From Gemmatimonadota bacterium (GTDB lineage: Bacteria; Gemmatimonadota; Gemmatimonadetes; Longimicrobiales; Gaopeijiaceae), in the NCBI GenBank assembly GCA_007127575.1, contig SKZC01000409.1, positions 1 through 18,920 of the forward strand: a stretch of 18,920 nt of DNA, given 5' to 3'. Positions 6,620-14,294 of this stretch are shown here, piece after piece. Numbering within the stretch: position 1 is the stretch's first letter; each line of letters begins with the position of its first letter. The translations under genes and the position numbers were made by a program. Under the pieces are notes generated by a model. That model did no database searches and was not told the origin of the DNA. It saw only the letters and a list, made by a program, of their open reading frames with translations.

Positions 6620-8029
6620 ACGGGAGCGATACTCCTCGGTCAACGCTTCCTCCTCCCGGTGACGTCCCCCGTGGACCACCCGGCGTCCTCCCACCCATAC
6701 CTCTCGAGCTCCCTTCGGGCTTCCCGAGAAGATCCAGGCGTCCAGGAGCTCCTCCGGACGCCGTCCTTCGAAATCAGGGTGGGTGGAATCCAGCACCACC
6801 AGGTCGGCCTGAGCCCCGGGCTCCAGGCGGCCCGTCCCTCCTCCCAGGGCCCGAGCTCCTCCGTCCAGGGCGGCTCGAACCAGTGCCTCCCCGGTCCGCG
6901 CCCCGCCCAGGGCGCGTCCCGCCACCCCCCGCTCCTCCAGAGCGAGGCGCTGCCCGTACTCCAGCCACCGGAGCTCCTCCACCGGGTTCACCGAGACGTG
7001 GCTGTCCGACCCGACTCCGAAGCGTCCCCCCAGCGCGAGGTAGCGGTGGAGGGGGAAGATCCCGTCTCCCAGGTTCGCTTCGGTGGTAGGACAGAGGCCC
7101 ACCACCACCCCCCGGTCCACCAGGCTCTCCAACTCCGACTCCTTCACGTGCGTGGCGTGGACGAGGCACCACCTGCCGTCCACCGGAGCGTTGTTCAGGA
7201 GGAGCTCCACCGGCCGCATTCCGGCCCACGCGATGCACTCCTCCACCTCTCGACGTTGCTCCGCCACGTGGATGTGGATGGGGCCTTCCGGGTCCTCCCG
7301 GCGAACCCCCTCCACTGCGGTGGTGATGTCGTCCAGCGGCACGGCTCGAAGGCTGTGGAGCGCCAGCCCCACTCGGACCCGGGGGTGGTCTCCGAACTCG
7401 CCTCGGAGCTCCTGGGTCAGGGAGAGGATCTGCTCCGGGGTGCGGAGGAAGCGGAGCTGGCCCGTCTCCGGAGGGACGCCGCCAAAGCCGCCGCTGCGGT
7501 AGAGGGTAGGGAGGTGGGTGAGCCGGATCCCCGCCCGAAGCGCCCCCTGAACCACCCTACGGGAGAGCTCCCCGGGATCCGGGTACTCCCGGCCCTCCGG
7601 GTCCAGATGGAGGTAGTGAAACTCCGCCACCGATGTGTATCCGGCTCGGAGCATTTCCATGAAGGCATAGGCGGCGATGGCCTCCACGTCTTCGGGAGAG
7701 AGCCGGCGGAGGAAGCGGTACAGCGCCTCCCGCCATCCCCAGAAGGTGTCCGTTTCGCCTTCCCGGGAGCCCTCCGTCCGCCCCCCTTCCGTCAGTCCCG
7801 CCAGAGCTCGCTGGAAGGTGTGGGAGTGGAGGTTTGGGATTCCAGGGAGGACGATCCCCTCGAGAGTGCGGGCCCCTGGGGCCTCGCCACCTGCCTCCAC
7901 CCGCAGGAGGGTTCCCTCTCCGTCCCACTCCAGGAGCACGTCTTCGGCCCAGCCGTGCGGAAGAAGCGCGAGAGGGGCTCGGACGGATTCTCGGCCAGGG
8001 GCCGGGTCGGGTGGCGCGGAGGTGTTCAT
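6584..8029 (-). CDS. hutF: Formimidoylglutamate deiminase (EC 3.5.3.13)
   Basis: HutF is an amidohydrolase-superfamily enzyme that removes the imino nitrogen of N-formimino-L-glutamate as ammonia, giving N-formyl-L-glutamate. It marks the five-step pathway that needs HutG afterwards. Motifs are the metal-binding PNLHSHTFQRALAGL (His68, His70), the DTFWGWREALYRF segment, HIHVAEQRREVEEC, LVHATH, and GVGSDSHVSVNPVEELRWLEYGQRL. I place the start at ATG 8029 (481 residues). An upstream in-frame ATG at 8104 would overlap the hutI start and has no ribosome-binding site; the chosen site is itself weak (AAAGG close to the ATG). The gene is convergent with hutU and divergent from hutI. Confidence 0.94.
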   Translation of the reverse strand: MNTSAPPDPAPGRESVRAPLALLPHGWAEDVLLEWDGEGTLLRVEAGGEAPGARTLEGIVLPGIPNLHSHTFQRALAGLTEGGRTEGSREGETDTFWGWREALYRFLRRLSPEDVEAIAAYAFMEMLRAGYTSVAEFHYLHLDPEGREYPDPGELSRRVVQGALRAGIRLTHLPTLYRSGGFGGVPPETGQLRFLRTPEQILSLTQELRGEFGDHPRVRVGLALHSLRAVPLDDITTAVEGVRREDPEGPIHIHVAEQRREVEECIAWAGMRPVELLLNNAPVDGRWCLVHATHVKESELESLVDRGVVVGLCPTTEANLGDGIFPLHRYLALGGRFGVGSDSHVSVNPVEELRWLEYGQRLALEERGVAGRALGGARTGEALVRAALDGGARALGGGTGRLEPGAQADLVVLDSTHPDFEGRRPEELLDAWIFSGSPKGAREVWVGGRRVVHGGRHREEEALTEEYRSRLRPLVSGLTGA

Positions 8030-8102
8030 GCCTTTGGAGTCGGTGGCGAGCGCAGTGCCGCGGTGGGTGCGAACTCCCGGGGCATCACCGTACCTTTTCC
8101 CC
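8030..8102. promoter_or_regulatory. hutF-hutI divergent intergenic region
   Basis: These 73 bases separate the hutF and hutI starts and must drive at least one of them. I see no good -10/-35 pair on either strand and no Shine-Dalgarno in front of hutI. Both genes may therefore have very short leaders. Confidence 0.3.
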
Positions 8103-9374
8103 ATGGACGGAGCAAGCGCGAGCCGTTGGGATTTCCTGTGGGTGAACCTTCACGCCGCCACCATGCGGTCTGGGGAAGCTGGGTACGGTGAGATCCACCA
8201 TGCAGCGGTGGGGGTCCAGGAGGGTTACATCCGGTGGATGGGTCGGGAGTCGGAGCTCCCCGACAGGCCGCACGCTCTGGCCCGGAGGGTGCTGGATGGA
8301 GGTGGTGGCTGGCTCACCCCCGGTCTGGTGGACGCCCATACCCACCTGGTCTTCGGGGGCAACCGGGCCCCGGAATTCGAACGCCGCCTCTCGGGGGTCA
8401 GCTACGAGGAGATCGCCCGGGAGGGCGGCGGCATCCGTAGCACAGTGCAGGCCACTCGTAGCGCATCGGAGGAGGACCTCTTCCAGGCCGCCCGCCCCCG
8501 GGCGGAAGCGCTGCTTTCGGAAGGGGTGACCACCCTGGAGGTGAAGTCAGGGTACGGCTTGGATGTGGAGACCGAGCTCAGGATGCTTCGGGTGGGCCGC
8601 CGGCTGGAGCGGGAGTTGCCCCTCAACGTTCACGGAACCTTCCTGGGGGCCCACGCCCTCCCGGTGGAGTACGAAGGCCGTCGGGAGGAGTACCTGGAGC
8701 TGGTTCGGCGAGAGGCCCTCCCTCAGGCGGCCAGGGAGGGTCTGGTGGACTCGGTGGATGCTTTCTGCGAGGCCATCGCTTTCGACGCCCGGGAGTGCGC
8801 ACGGATCTTCGATGCCGCCCAGGCGTTCAATCTTCCCGTTCGCCTCCACGCGGATCAGCTTTCCGACGGAGGTGGGGCGGCTCTGGCGGCCCGCTACCGC
8901 GCGCTGTCCGCCGACCATCTGGAGTACGCATCGGAAGAGGGGATCCGGGCCATGGCCGATGCCGGGGTGGTGGCGGGACTCCTCCCCGGGGCCTTCTACT
9001 TCCTCGGCGAAAAGCGCCCCCCTCCCATCGCTGCCATGCGGGAGGCCGGGGTGCCCTTCATGGTGGCCACGGACCTGAACCCGGGAAGCTCTCCCCTCCG
9101 CTCCCTGCTCCTGGCCATGAACCTGGCTTGCACCCTCTTTCGCCTCACCCCGGTGGAGGCCCTGGCCGGAGTGACCCGGAACGGGGCACGGGCCCTGGGG
9201 GCGGGCGAGCGGATCGGGACTCTGGAGGAAGGGAAGTTGGCGGATCTGGTCCTCTGGGAGGTGGACCACCCTTCGGAGCTGGCGTACTGGATTGGGGGAA
9301 ACCCGTGCCGCTGCGTCATGAAGGAGGGACGGATCGTGGCGGGTGCGGAGAGCTTTGGGGGAGGGCGGCCGTGA
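8103..9374 (+). CDS. hutI: Imidazolonepropionase (EC 3.5.2.7)
   Basis: HutI hydrolyses 4-imidazolone-5-propanoate, the HutU product, to N-formimino-L-glutamate, the HutF substrate. It is a 423-residue metal-dependent amidohydrolase. Motifs are VDAHTHLVFGGNR (His79, His81), EIAREGGGIRSTVQATR, TTLEVKSGYGLD, HGTFLGAHALP, the metal ligand in LHADQLSD, SADHLEYAS, and the catalytic Asp in VATDLNPGSSP. I chose ATG 8103 because homology starts shortly after. An in-frame GTG at 8067 is possible and neither site has a recognisable Shine-Dalgarno. The stop TGA overlaps the next start as GTGA, so the beta-propeller gene downstream is probably co-translated. Confidence 0.96.
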   Translation: MDGASASRWDFLWVNLHAATMRSGEAGYGEIHHAAVGVQEGYIRWMGRESELPDRPHALARRVLDGGGGWLTPGLVDAHTHLVFGGNRAPEFERRLSGVSYEEIAREGGGIRSTVQATRSASEEDLFQAARPRAEALLSEGVTTLEVKSGYGLDVETELRMLRVGRRLERELPLNVHGTFLGAHALPVEYEGRREEYLELVRREALPQAAREGLVDSVDAFCEAIAFDARECARIFDAAQAFNLPVRLHADQLSDGGGAALAARYRALSADHLEYASEEGIRAMADAGVVAGLLPGAFYFLGEKRPPPIAAMREAGVPFMVATDLNPGSSPLRSLLLAMNLACTLFRLTPVEALAGVTRNGARALGAGERIGTLEEGKLADLVLWEVDHPSELAYWIGGNPCRCVMKEGRIVAGAESFGGGRP

Positions 9375-10738
9375 GTCCAGGTCCAGGATGGGGACGGCCG
9401 GGCACTGCGGCCCTTGCCCTCGTGTTCGTTCTTGGCTTGGCCCTGGTACAGGTCCTGGCTCCGGGGCAGTCGGCCGATGGGAGCCCAGGTGAGGAGGACG
9501 CGGTGGATTGGCACGAGATGGTGGGGGTGGCCCAGGGAGAAGCCTACCAGGGTCCCTGGCTCATGAACCGCTCCGACTTCCGGTATGTGGACGCCCCTTC
9601 GGTGGATCTCGCCGGGGATGGGAATGTGGCGCTGGTCTGGGTGGACCAGGCCCGGAAGGATGTCTTTTTCCAGCTCCGTTCCCTGGAAAAAGGGGAGGCT
9701 TCGCCGGATCCGGTGAACGTCTCACGGAGTCCTCAGGTCTTTTCCTGGCTTCCTCGGGTGGCCCTGGACCCCGACGATTCGGCGCTCGTCCACGTGCTCT
9801 GGCAAGAGATCGTCTTCTCCGGAGGGTCCCACGGTGGGGAGATCTTCTACAGCCGCTCCATCGACGGGGGTCGAACCTTCAGCGAGCCGGTGAACCTCTC
9901 CCAGACCCCGGCAGGAGCGGGAAAGGGACGCCTCACCCCACAGCAGTGGCACAATGGAAGCCTGGATCTGGCCTTGGGGTCCAATGGCCATGTGTACGTG
10001 ACCTGGACGGAATATGAAGGAGCCCTCCACTTCCGCCGATCCGGGGACCGGGGGGAGAGCTTCCGGGAGACGGTGCGAGTGGGGGGCGAGGAGAGCCGGG
10101 CGCCGGCCAGGGGGCCCAGCCTGACGGTGGCGCCGGACGGTACGATCTACCTGGCCTGGACCGTGGGGGAGGACCCCGGTGCGCAGATCCACCTCGCCCG
10201 GTCCCACGATGGAGGTCGGACCTTCTCCACCCCGGAACGTCCCGTTGAGACCCCGGGACACAGCGACGCGCCGAAGGTGGCGGTGGATGGCGACGGGGTC
10301 CTGCACCTGGCCTTTGGAGATCGCCCTGGCGGCCCCACGGGCACGTCCCGGATCCTCTACACCCGGTCCCAGGAAGGTGGACGCTCCTTCGAGGCTCCCC
10401 GGGAGGTTTCGGACCCCGAAGACGGTGGCGCGGCCTTTCCCCACCTCGCCCTGGGGTCGGGACGGGAGATCCATCTGGCGTGGGAGAGATTTCCTCACCC
10501 GAACCGTCGGCCCCAGGGGCTGTTCCATCGAGTCTCCCTGGACGGCGGCGAGACCTTCTCCGTCTCAACTCCGATCCCTGGGACCGCAGAGCCGGAGCTG
10601 GGCTTCAACGGGAGTCTGCAGGGGCTTCTCATGCGGAAGATGGCCGCCGACGAAGGGGGGCGGGTAGCCGTGGTGAACGGGACCTTCAACCCCGGTGAGG
10701 AGAGCCGAATCCGGCTCATCGTAGGGACGTCCAGGTGA
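9371..10738 (+). CDS. Exported Asp-box (BNR) beta-propeller, sialidase-like fold
   Basis: This 455-residue protein starts at GTG 9371, overlaps the hutI stop by four bases (GTGA) and has GGGGGAGGG upstream. Residues 11-30 are a hydrophobic signal or anchor segment. Five Asp boxes recur at about 163-170 (SRSIDGGRTF), 224-231 (RRSGDRGESF), 278-285 (ARSHDGGRTF), 333-340 (TRSQEGGRSF) and 389-396 (VSLDGGETF). Each follows a strand of the type VHVLWQE or IYLAWTV, as in sialidase-fold propellers. I cannot see the Arg triad and Tyr of true sialidases, so enzymatic sialidase activity is not supported. Such proteins are often annotated as exo-alpha-sialidase without proof. Its role beside the histidine pathway is unknown. 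Confidence 0.85.
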   Translation: MSPGPGWGRPGTAALALVFVLGLALVQVLAPGQSADGSPGEEDAVDWHEMVGVAQGEAYQGPWLMNRSDFRYVDAPSVDLAGDGNVALVWVDQARKDVFFQLRSLEKGEASPDPVNVSRSPQVFSWLPRVALDPDDSALVHVLWQEIVFSGGSHGGEIFYSRSIDGGRTFSEPVNLSQTPAGAGKGRLTPQQWHNGSLDLALGSNGHVYVTWTEYEGALHFRRSGDRGESFRETVRVGGEESRAPARGPSLTVAPDGTIYLAWTVGEDPGAQIHLARSHDGGRTFSTPERPVETPGHSDAPKVAVDGDGVLHLAFGDRPGGPTGTSRILYTRSQEGGRSFEAPREVSDPEDGGAAFPHLALGSGREIHLAWERFPHPNRRPQGLFHRVSLDGGETFSVSTPIPGTAEPELGFNGSLQGLLMRKMAADEGGRVAVVNGTFNPGEESRIRLIVGTSR

Positions 10739-10813
10739 CGGACGAGAACGGACCGGATCCGTCGGGGAACGGAACGTCTTCCGCCTGGATGCTCTGACGG
10801 CGTCCGCCGCCTC
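10739..10813. other. Convergent intergenic gap
   Basis: These 75 bases lie between two convergent genes. They contain only short inverted repeats (for example ACGGA/TCCGT) and no T-tract, so no bidirectional intrinsic terminator can be supported. Confidence 0.3.
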
Positions 10814-11650
10814 CTACTCCACCAGAGCCACGATACGAACGGGTCCCCCGCTGCCCCCTTCCAGGAGGAGGGGAAGGGCGAAGACCACAGCGCCTGTGGC
10901 CGGGAGCTCCTCCAGGTTGGCCACGTTCTCCAGACCCGGAATGTTGGCTTCGTTCAGGATCACGTGGGTGCGAAAGTCGGTGGAAGGGCCGTGGTCCAGG
11001 CTCGGCGTGTCAATCCCCACCACCGCCACCTGGCGGTTCTCCACGATCCATTCCGCCGCCTCCGGGTGGATGCCGGGAAAGCTCAGCTCCGGAATGGCCT
11101 CTTCTCCCGTCTCGGCGGTTCCCATGTACGCTTCGGCATCGGGCCAGAGTCGCGAGCGGTCGGTGAAGACGAAGAGGATAGCACCGTCCGGGATCCGGCC
11201 GTGGACCGCCTCCCAGCCCTCCAGGTCTCCCACCGTCATCCGGTAATTTGGATCCGCCGCCGCCTCCTGGGAGACGTCCACCACCACGGCAGGTCCTATG
11301 AGGCGGTCCAGGGGGATCTGGTCCGTGGTCCAGCGTCCCTCGGCGAAATGGATCGGGGCGTCCAGGTGCGTCCCCCCGTGCTCGGGGCCGGCGAAGTTTC
11401 TGGAGAAGTAGTAAAACCCCTCCTCCGTCCACCCCTCGAACGTGGTCTCGAAGGTAAACGGCGCCGAGGTGGGCCAGACGAGGGTTTCCTCGCTCACGGG
11501 GTGGGTGAGCTCCACGATGCGGGCGTCGGCGATTCGCTGGGCGAGGCTCAGTGGATCGGGAGCGTCCGAGGGCTCCGGAGCGTCGCACGCGACGCCGACC
11601 GCCAGGAGGGCCGTGGCGGCCAGAAATGCCCGAAGTTTCCGAGGGCTCAC
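10814..11650 (-). CDS. Cyclase-family (kynurenine formamidase-like) lipoprotein
   Basis: This 278-residue protein starts at GTG 11650, overlapping the acylase stop as GTGA. Residues 1-21 form a signal peptide ending in a lipobox (VGVA-C22), so it is probably membrane-anchored outside the cytoplasm. The cyclase domain (PF04199 type) covers about 43-275 and shows the metal-binding signature HGGTHLDAPIH (His91, His95, Asp97, His101). Further on, VVGIDTPSLDHG resembles the C-terminal part of the family active site. Members hydrolyse N-formylkynurenine, isatin and related amides; the substrate here cannot be read from sequence. An exported, lipidated form is unusual compared with cytoplasmic tryptophan-pathway KynB. 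Coupling to a penicillin-acylase relative suggests stepwise amide hydrolysis, which is inference. Confidence 0.9.
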   Translation of the reverse strand: MSPRKLRAFLAATALLAVGVACDAPEPSDAPDPLSLAQRIADARIVELTHPVSEETLVWPTSAPFTFETTFEGWTEEGFYYFSRNFAGPEHGGTHLDAPIHFAEGRWTTDQIPLDRLIGPAVVVDVSQEAAADPNYRMTVGDLEGWEAVHGRIPDGAILFVFTDRSRLWPDAEAYMGTAETGEEAIPELSFPGIHPEAAEWIVENRQVAVVGIDTPSLDHGPSTDFRTHVILNEANIPGLENVANLEELPATGAVVFALPLLLEGGSGGPVRIVALVE

Positions 11651-13950
11651 CCGTCCTCCCCCGCCGGCCGAAGGACGAGCCGGTGTGTCGTCGCATCCTC
11701 CACCGCCTCCCGGCTGTATACCAGGGGGAAGAACTCCCCTTCGGCCCAGAGGGGAAGAAGGTTGTCGTAGAAGGGGCTTCCAGGTTGCATGGATTGGCCC
11801 GGAGCACTGGTGGCCCGGGAGTTGTCCAGGTCCTCGAAGTCAATGATCTCCCGGAAGGTCGCCCCTGTCGCTGCGATGGTGGCGCCGCCTCCCGACCGCT
11901 CCACCGAGGGAAGGTCGTAGGCGCTTACCAGGGTGTGCGGGAACTCGCTCCGGTGGATGCGGCCCCACCTCCACTCCTCCCGGTCCTCCCCCAGCTCCTC
12001 CCGAAGCCGTTCCACCGCCTGGGTCAGGGCCTCTTCGGCCAGCTCGGCCCGGCGCTCGGGGACCGATTCCGGATCCCGGGCCGAGGCATCCAGAGCACTT
12101 CGCCAACGGTTGTGCAGGGCCGGCCCGATTTCGTCCCGCTCGTAGCGGCCCTCCCACTCCATGAGGGTGGTCCGGGCCCACTCCACCTCCGGGTCCTCCG
12201 CGGTCCATCCTTCCAGGAGAGGGCGGTCCTCCTCCTTCCACCAGGGGTGGACGGCGTCCAGGATCATCTCCTCGAAGTCGGCTACGGTAAGGTCGTAGGC
12301 GTCCTCGAAGAGCTGGAGGAGACGGTCCCACCGACTGAAGGGTCCCCTGCGGAACATGATGGGAGGGTAGTACCCCGGCGGCTGAACGTCGTGATTCGCC
12401 GTCCCGGTCCAACCCCGTTCCGGGTTCATTTCCTGAGGCAGCTCGGTGTGGCTCCGGAACCCGTCCCAACGATACTCGCCGGTGCCCGGCACGGGGAGAC
12501 GGCCGTACCAGCCGTCACTTCGGTCCGGGGTGAGGGCGGCGGCGAGCCAGGAAATGTTCCCATCGGCATCGCCGCAGATCATGTTCTCCGAGGGCGCGTA
12601 GTAATACCCCAGCTCTTCCTGGAACTCGTGGCAATCGTGGGTCTCCGCAAGCCTCAGGGCTGCCAGGTAGCCCCCGGTGCCCGGCTCGGTGGCGGTGGTG
12701 CGGGCGGCGTAGGCCACATGGTTCACCGAGTCCACGTAGAAGATGGGGCCGTGACGGCTGAACCGGTGCTCCACCACCCGGGATTCCTCGCCACGCACAG
12801 GGATGGTGTCCACCTCCACCGTGAGGGGGTACCACTCGCCCTCCCAGAGCGCCTGGTCCGGATCCTCCGGGTTCAGCGTTTCGATGAACACGTCGGACTG
12901 GTCCGTCCCAACGATGGTAAGGCCCCAGGCCACCCGTCCGTTGTGCCCGATGGCCACCCCTGGGATGGCGGGCTCCGTGGCGCCGATGACGCTGTAGCCC
13001 GGCGCGTTCAGGTGGACCAGGTACCGGAGGGAGGGGTTCGTGACTCCCCGGTGAGGGTCGTTGGCCAGAAGTACGTCGCCGCTCACCGTCCGCTCTCCTG
13101 AGACCACCCAGTTATTACTCCCGGGGGCGGACTCCTGGACCCCGAGGTTCCGGGAGGCCACGGCGCCGGGCCACTCCGCGTACTCGGGCAGGAGGGGAGG
13201 GCGGGGAAATCCCCCCTGGAAGTGGCCCAGGGCATCCACCACCTCGTCGGTGATGAGGGAATAGTCCACCCCTTCCGGGAGGTGGAGGTCCACCCAGGTC
13301 TCATGGCCGGGGCGGAGCCGACGATTCGCCTCGTCCAGACCGAGCTCGGCTACGTCCCGGGCCAGGTTGAGCTCTGAGCGAGCGGCCCCCAGGGGGAGGG
13401 CGGTGGCCAGGCGGCCGGTGGAGGCCTCCGGGGTCCAGGGGAGGGGCTCCAGGCCCGTGAGTCGGTACTCTACCGGAAGGTCGTCGCCGATCTCCTGGAT
13501 ATAGGCGTTCACCCCGTCGGCGAAGGCCTGGAAGATTTCCTCCCCGTTGGGATGATACGTGGCCCACTCCTCGTCCCAGGGGCCGCGGAAGCGGAGGAGT
13601 CGGGCCAGGCGGTCGTGCTCGAAGGCCTCGGGGCCCAGGATCTCCGCCAGGCGCCCTTCGTGGATCCGGCGCCACATGTCGATCTGCCAGAGACGGTCCT
13701 GGGCCTGGATGAAGCCCTGGGCGAAGAAGAGGTCCTCCCGGTTCTCGGCGTAGATGTGGGGGATGCCCCATTCGTCCCGGAGTACTTCCACCTGTCCCTG
13801 AAGCCCGGGTACCTCCATCTCGCCCTCGGTCTGAGCCAGGGAGGTCTCAGCCAGGGCGTCGAAATCTTGCGGGGAGGACTCCACCACCTGACAGGCGGAG
13901 AGGAGAACGAGCCCCGGGAGGAGAAGAAGGATGGATTTCGCTTTCCACAT
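11647..13950 (-). CDS. Penicillin acylase-family Ntn hydrolase, lipoprotein
   Basis: This 767-residue protein has a signal peptide ending in a lipobox (LLSA-C20). The family cleaves N-acyl groups from beta-lactams, homoserine lactones or related amides. It is made as a precursor that cuts itself before a nucleophilic Ser. That Ser is visible as G277-S278 in APGSNNWVVSG, which would give an alpha chain of about 250 residues and a beta chain of about 490. Other family motifs are DEWGIPHIYAEN (59-70), FAQGFIQAQDRLWQIDMWRR (76-95), LLANDPH (294-300) and GWTGTANHDVQPPGYYP. CGGAG lies about ten bases before ATG 13950. No quorum-sensing gene is nearby, so substrate is open. The 3' end overlaps the cyclase start by four bases. 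Confidence 0.94.
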   Translation of the reverse strand: MWKAKSILLLLPGLVLLSACQVVESSPQDFDALAETSLAQTEGEMEVPGLQGQVEVLRDEWGIPHIYAENREDLFFAQGFIQAQDRLWQIDMWRRIHEGRLAEILGPEAFEHDRLARLLRFRGPWDEEWATYHPNGEEIFQAFADGVNAYIQEIGDDLPVEYRLTGLEPLPWTPEASTGRLATALPLGAARSELNLARDVAELGLDEANRRLRPGHETWVDLHLPEGVDYSLITDEVVDALGHFQGGFPRPPLLPEYAEWPGAVASRNLGVQESAPGSNNWVVSGERTVSGDVLLANDPHRGVTNPSLRYLVHLNAPGYSVIGATEPAIPGVAIGHNGRVAWGLTIVGTDQSDVFIETLNPEDPDQALWEGEWYPLTVEVDTIPVRGEESRVVEHRFSRHGPIFYVDSVNHVAYAARTTATEPGTGGYLAALRLAETHDCHEFQEELGYYYAPSENMICGDADGNISWLAAALTPDRSDGWYGRLPVPGTGEYRWDGFRSHTELPQEMNPERGWTGTANHDVQPPGYYPPIMFRRGPFSRWDRLLQLFEDAYDLTVADFEEMILDAVHPWWKEEDRPLLEGWTAEDPEVEWARTTLMEWEGRYERDEIGPALHNRWRSALDASARDPESVPERRAELAEEALTQAVERLREELGEDREEWRWGRIHRSEFPHTLVSAYDLPSVERSGGGATIAATGATFREIIDFEDLDNSRATSAPGQSMQPGSPFYDNLLPLWAEGEFFPLVYSREAVEDATTHRLVLRPAGEDG

Positions 13951-14008
13951 GATCCGCGGCTCCGATGAGGTGAGGGGCTGCGGGCGCTCTTCTCGGATAC
14001 CATGAGCC

Positions 14009-14025
14009 GCCCCCTTTGAGGGGGC
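14009..14025 (-). terminator. Hairpin after the 75-residue gene
   Basis: GCCCCCT (14009-14015) and AGGGGGC (14019-14025) form a perfect 7-bp GC-rich stem with a three-base loop, about 11 bases downstream of the stop of the 14036-14263 gene. There is no T-run on the minus strand, so termination would be weak or factor-assisted. Confidence 0.35.
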
Positions 14026-14035
14026 AAGTGGGACA

Positions 14036-14263
14036 CTACAACGGCCGGATGGGCCCGGTGACCTGGAGGTGGACGGGGACGCCCTCCACCTCCGAGGGGA
14101 TGCGGCGCCGAAGCTCCTTCGAATCCGCCGCCACTGAGACCACGATGCGGGCCCCGCCGTCCGGATCGCGCCCGACCCCCACGCCCGCCACGCCCTCCAG
14201 GGAGAGCCAGTGGGCCTCGTGGGCTTCCTTCACCGTGCGGGCTCGCTCGAACGAAACGGTCAC
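14036..14263 (-). CDS. Standalone homologue of the neighbouring protease N-terminal domain
   Basis: This 75-residue protein starts at GTG 14263 with AAGGAGG just upstream, 31 bases after the protease stop on the same strand. It has no signal peptide. Residues 24-71 (VAGVGVG, then an IVVSVAA strand, IPSEVEGVPV and a terminal TGPI) line up with residues 24-81 of the protease itself (VVAVGAG, LAIVASVAT, IPSHVDDI, TGPI). The protein thus appears to be a free copy of that domain. By analogy with protease propeptides that exist as separate inhibitors, it could be a trans-acting inhibitor, chaperone or adaptor of the protease. The similarity is seen by eye; the function is inference. I recall similar small proteins beside trypsin-like (Nal1-type) proteases but cannot name a family. 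Confidence 0.72.
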   Translation of the reverse strand: MTVSFERARTVKEAHEAHWLSLEGVAGVGVGRDPDGGARIVVSVAADSKELRRRIPSEVEGVPVHLQVTGPIRPL

Positions 14264-14294
14264 AGCCCCTCCTTCCGGCAGGCGAGACGTTCCA

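Noticed and set aside
6659..8191. 510-codon plus-strand frame over hutF
   Set aside because: It mirrors hutF codons on the other strand and no motif is seen; hutF has clear amidohydrolase signatures.
8795..9370. N-terminal extension of the Asp-box propeller into hutI
   Set aside because: The extension reads hutI in another frame and has Pro/Gly-rich shadow composition. The GTG at 9371 with GGGGGAGGG and an immediate signal sequence is the better start.
9371..10738. Calling the propeller a true exo-alpha-sialidase
   Set aside because: Asp boxes show only the fold; the Arg triad and nucleophilic Tyr could not be located.
11551..13101. 516-codon plus-strand frame over the acylase and cyclase genes
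   Set aside because: It is antisense to two genes with strong catalytic motifs, without a ribosome-binding site or recognisable domain.
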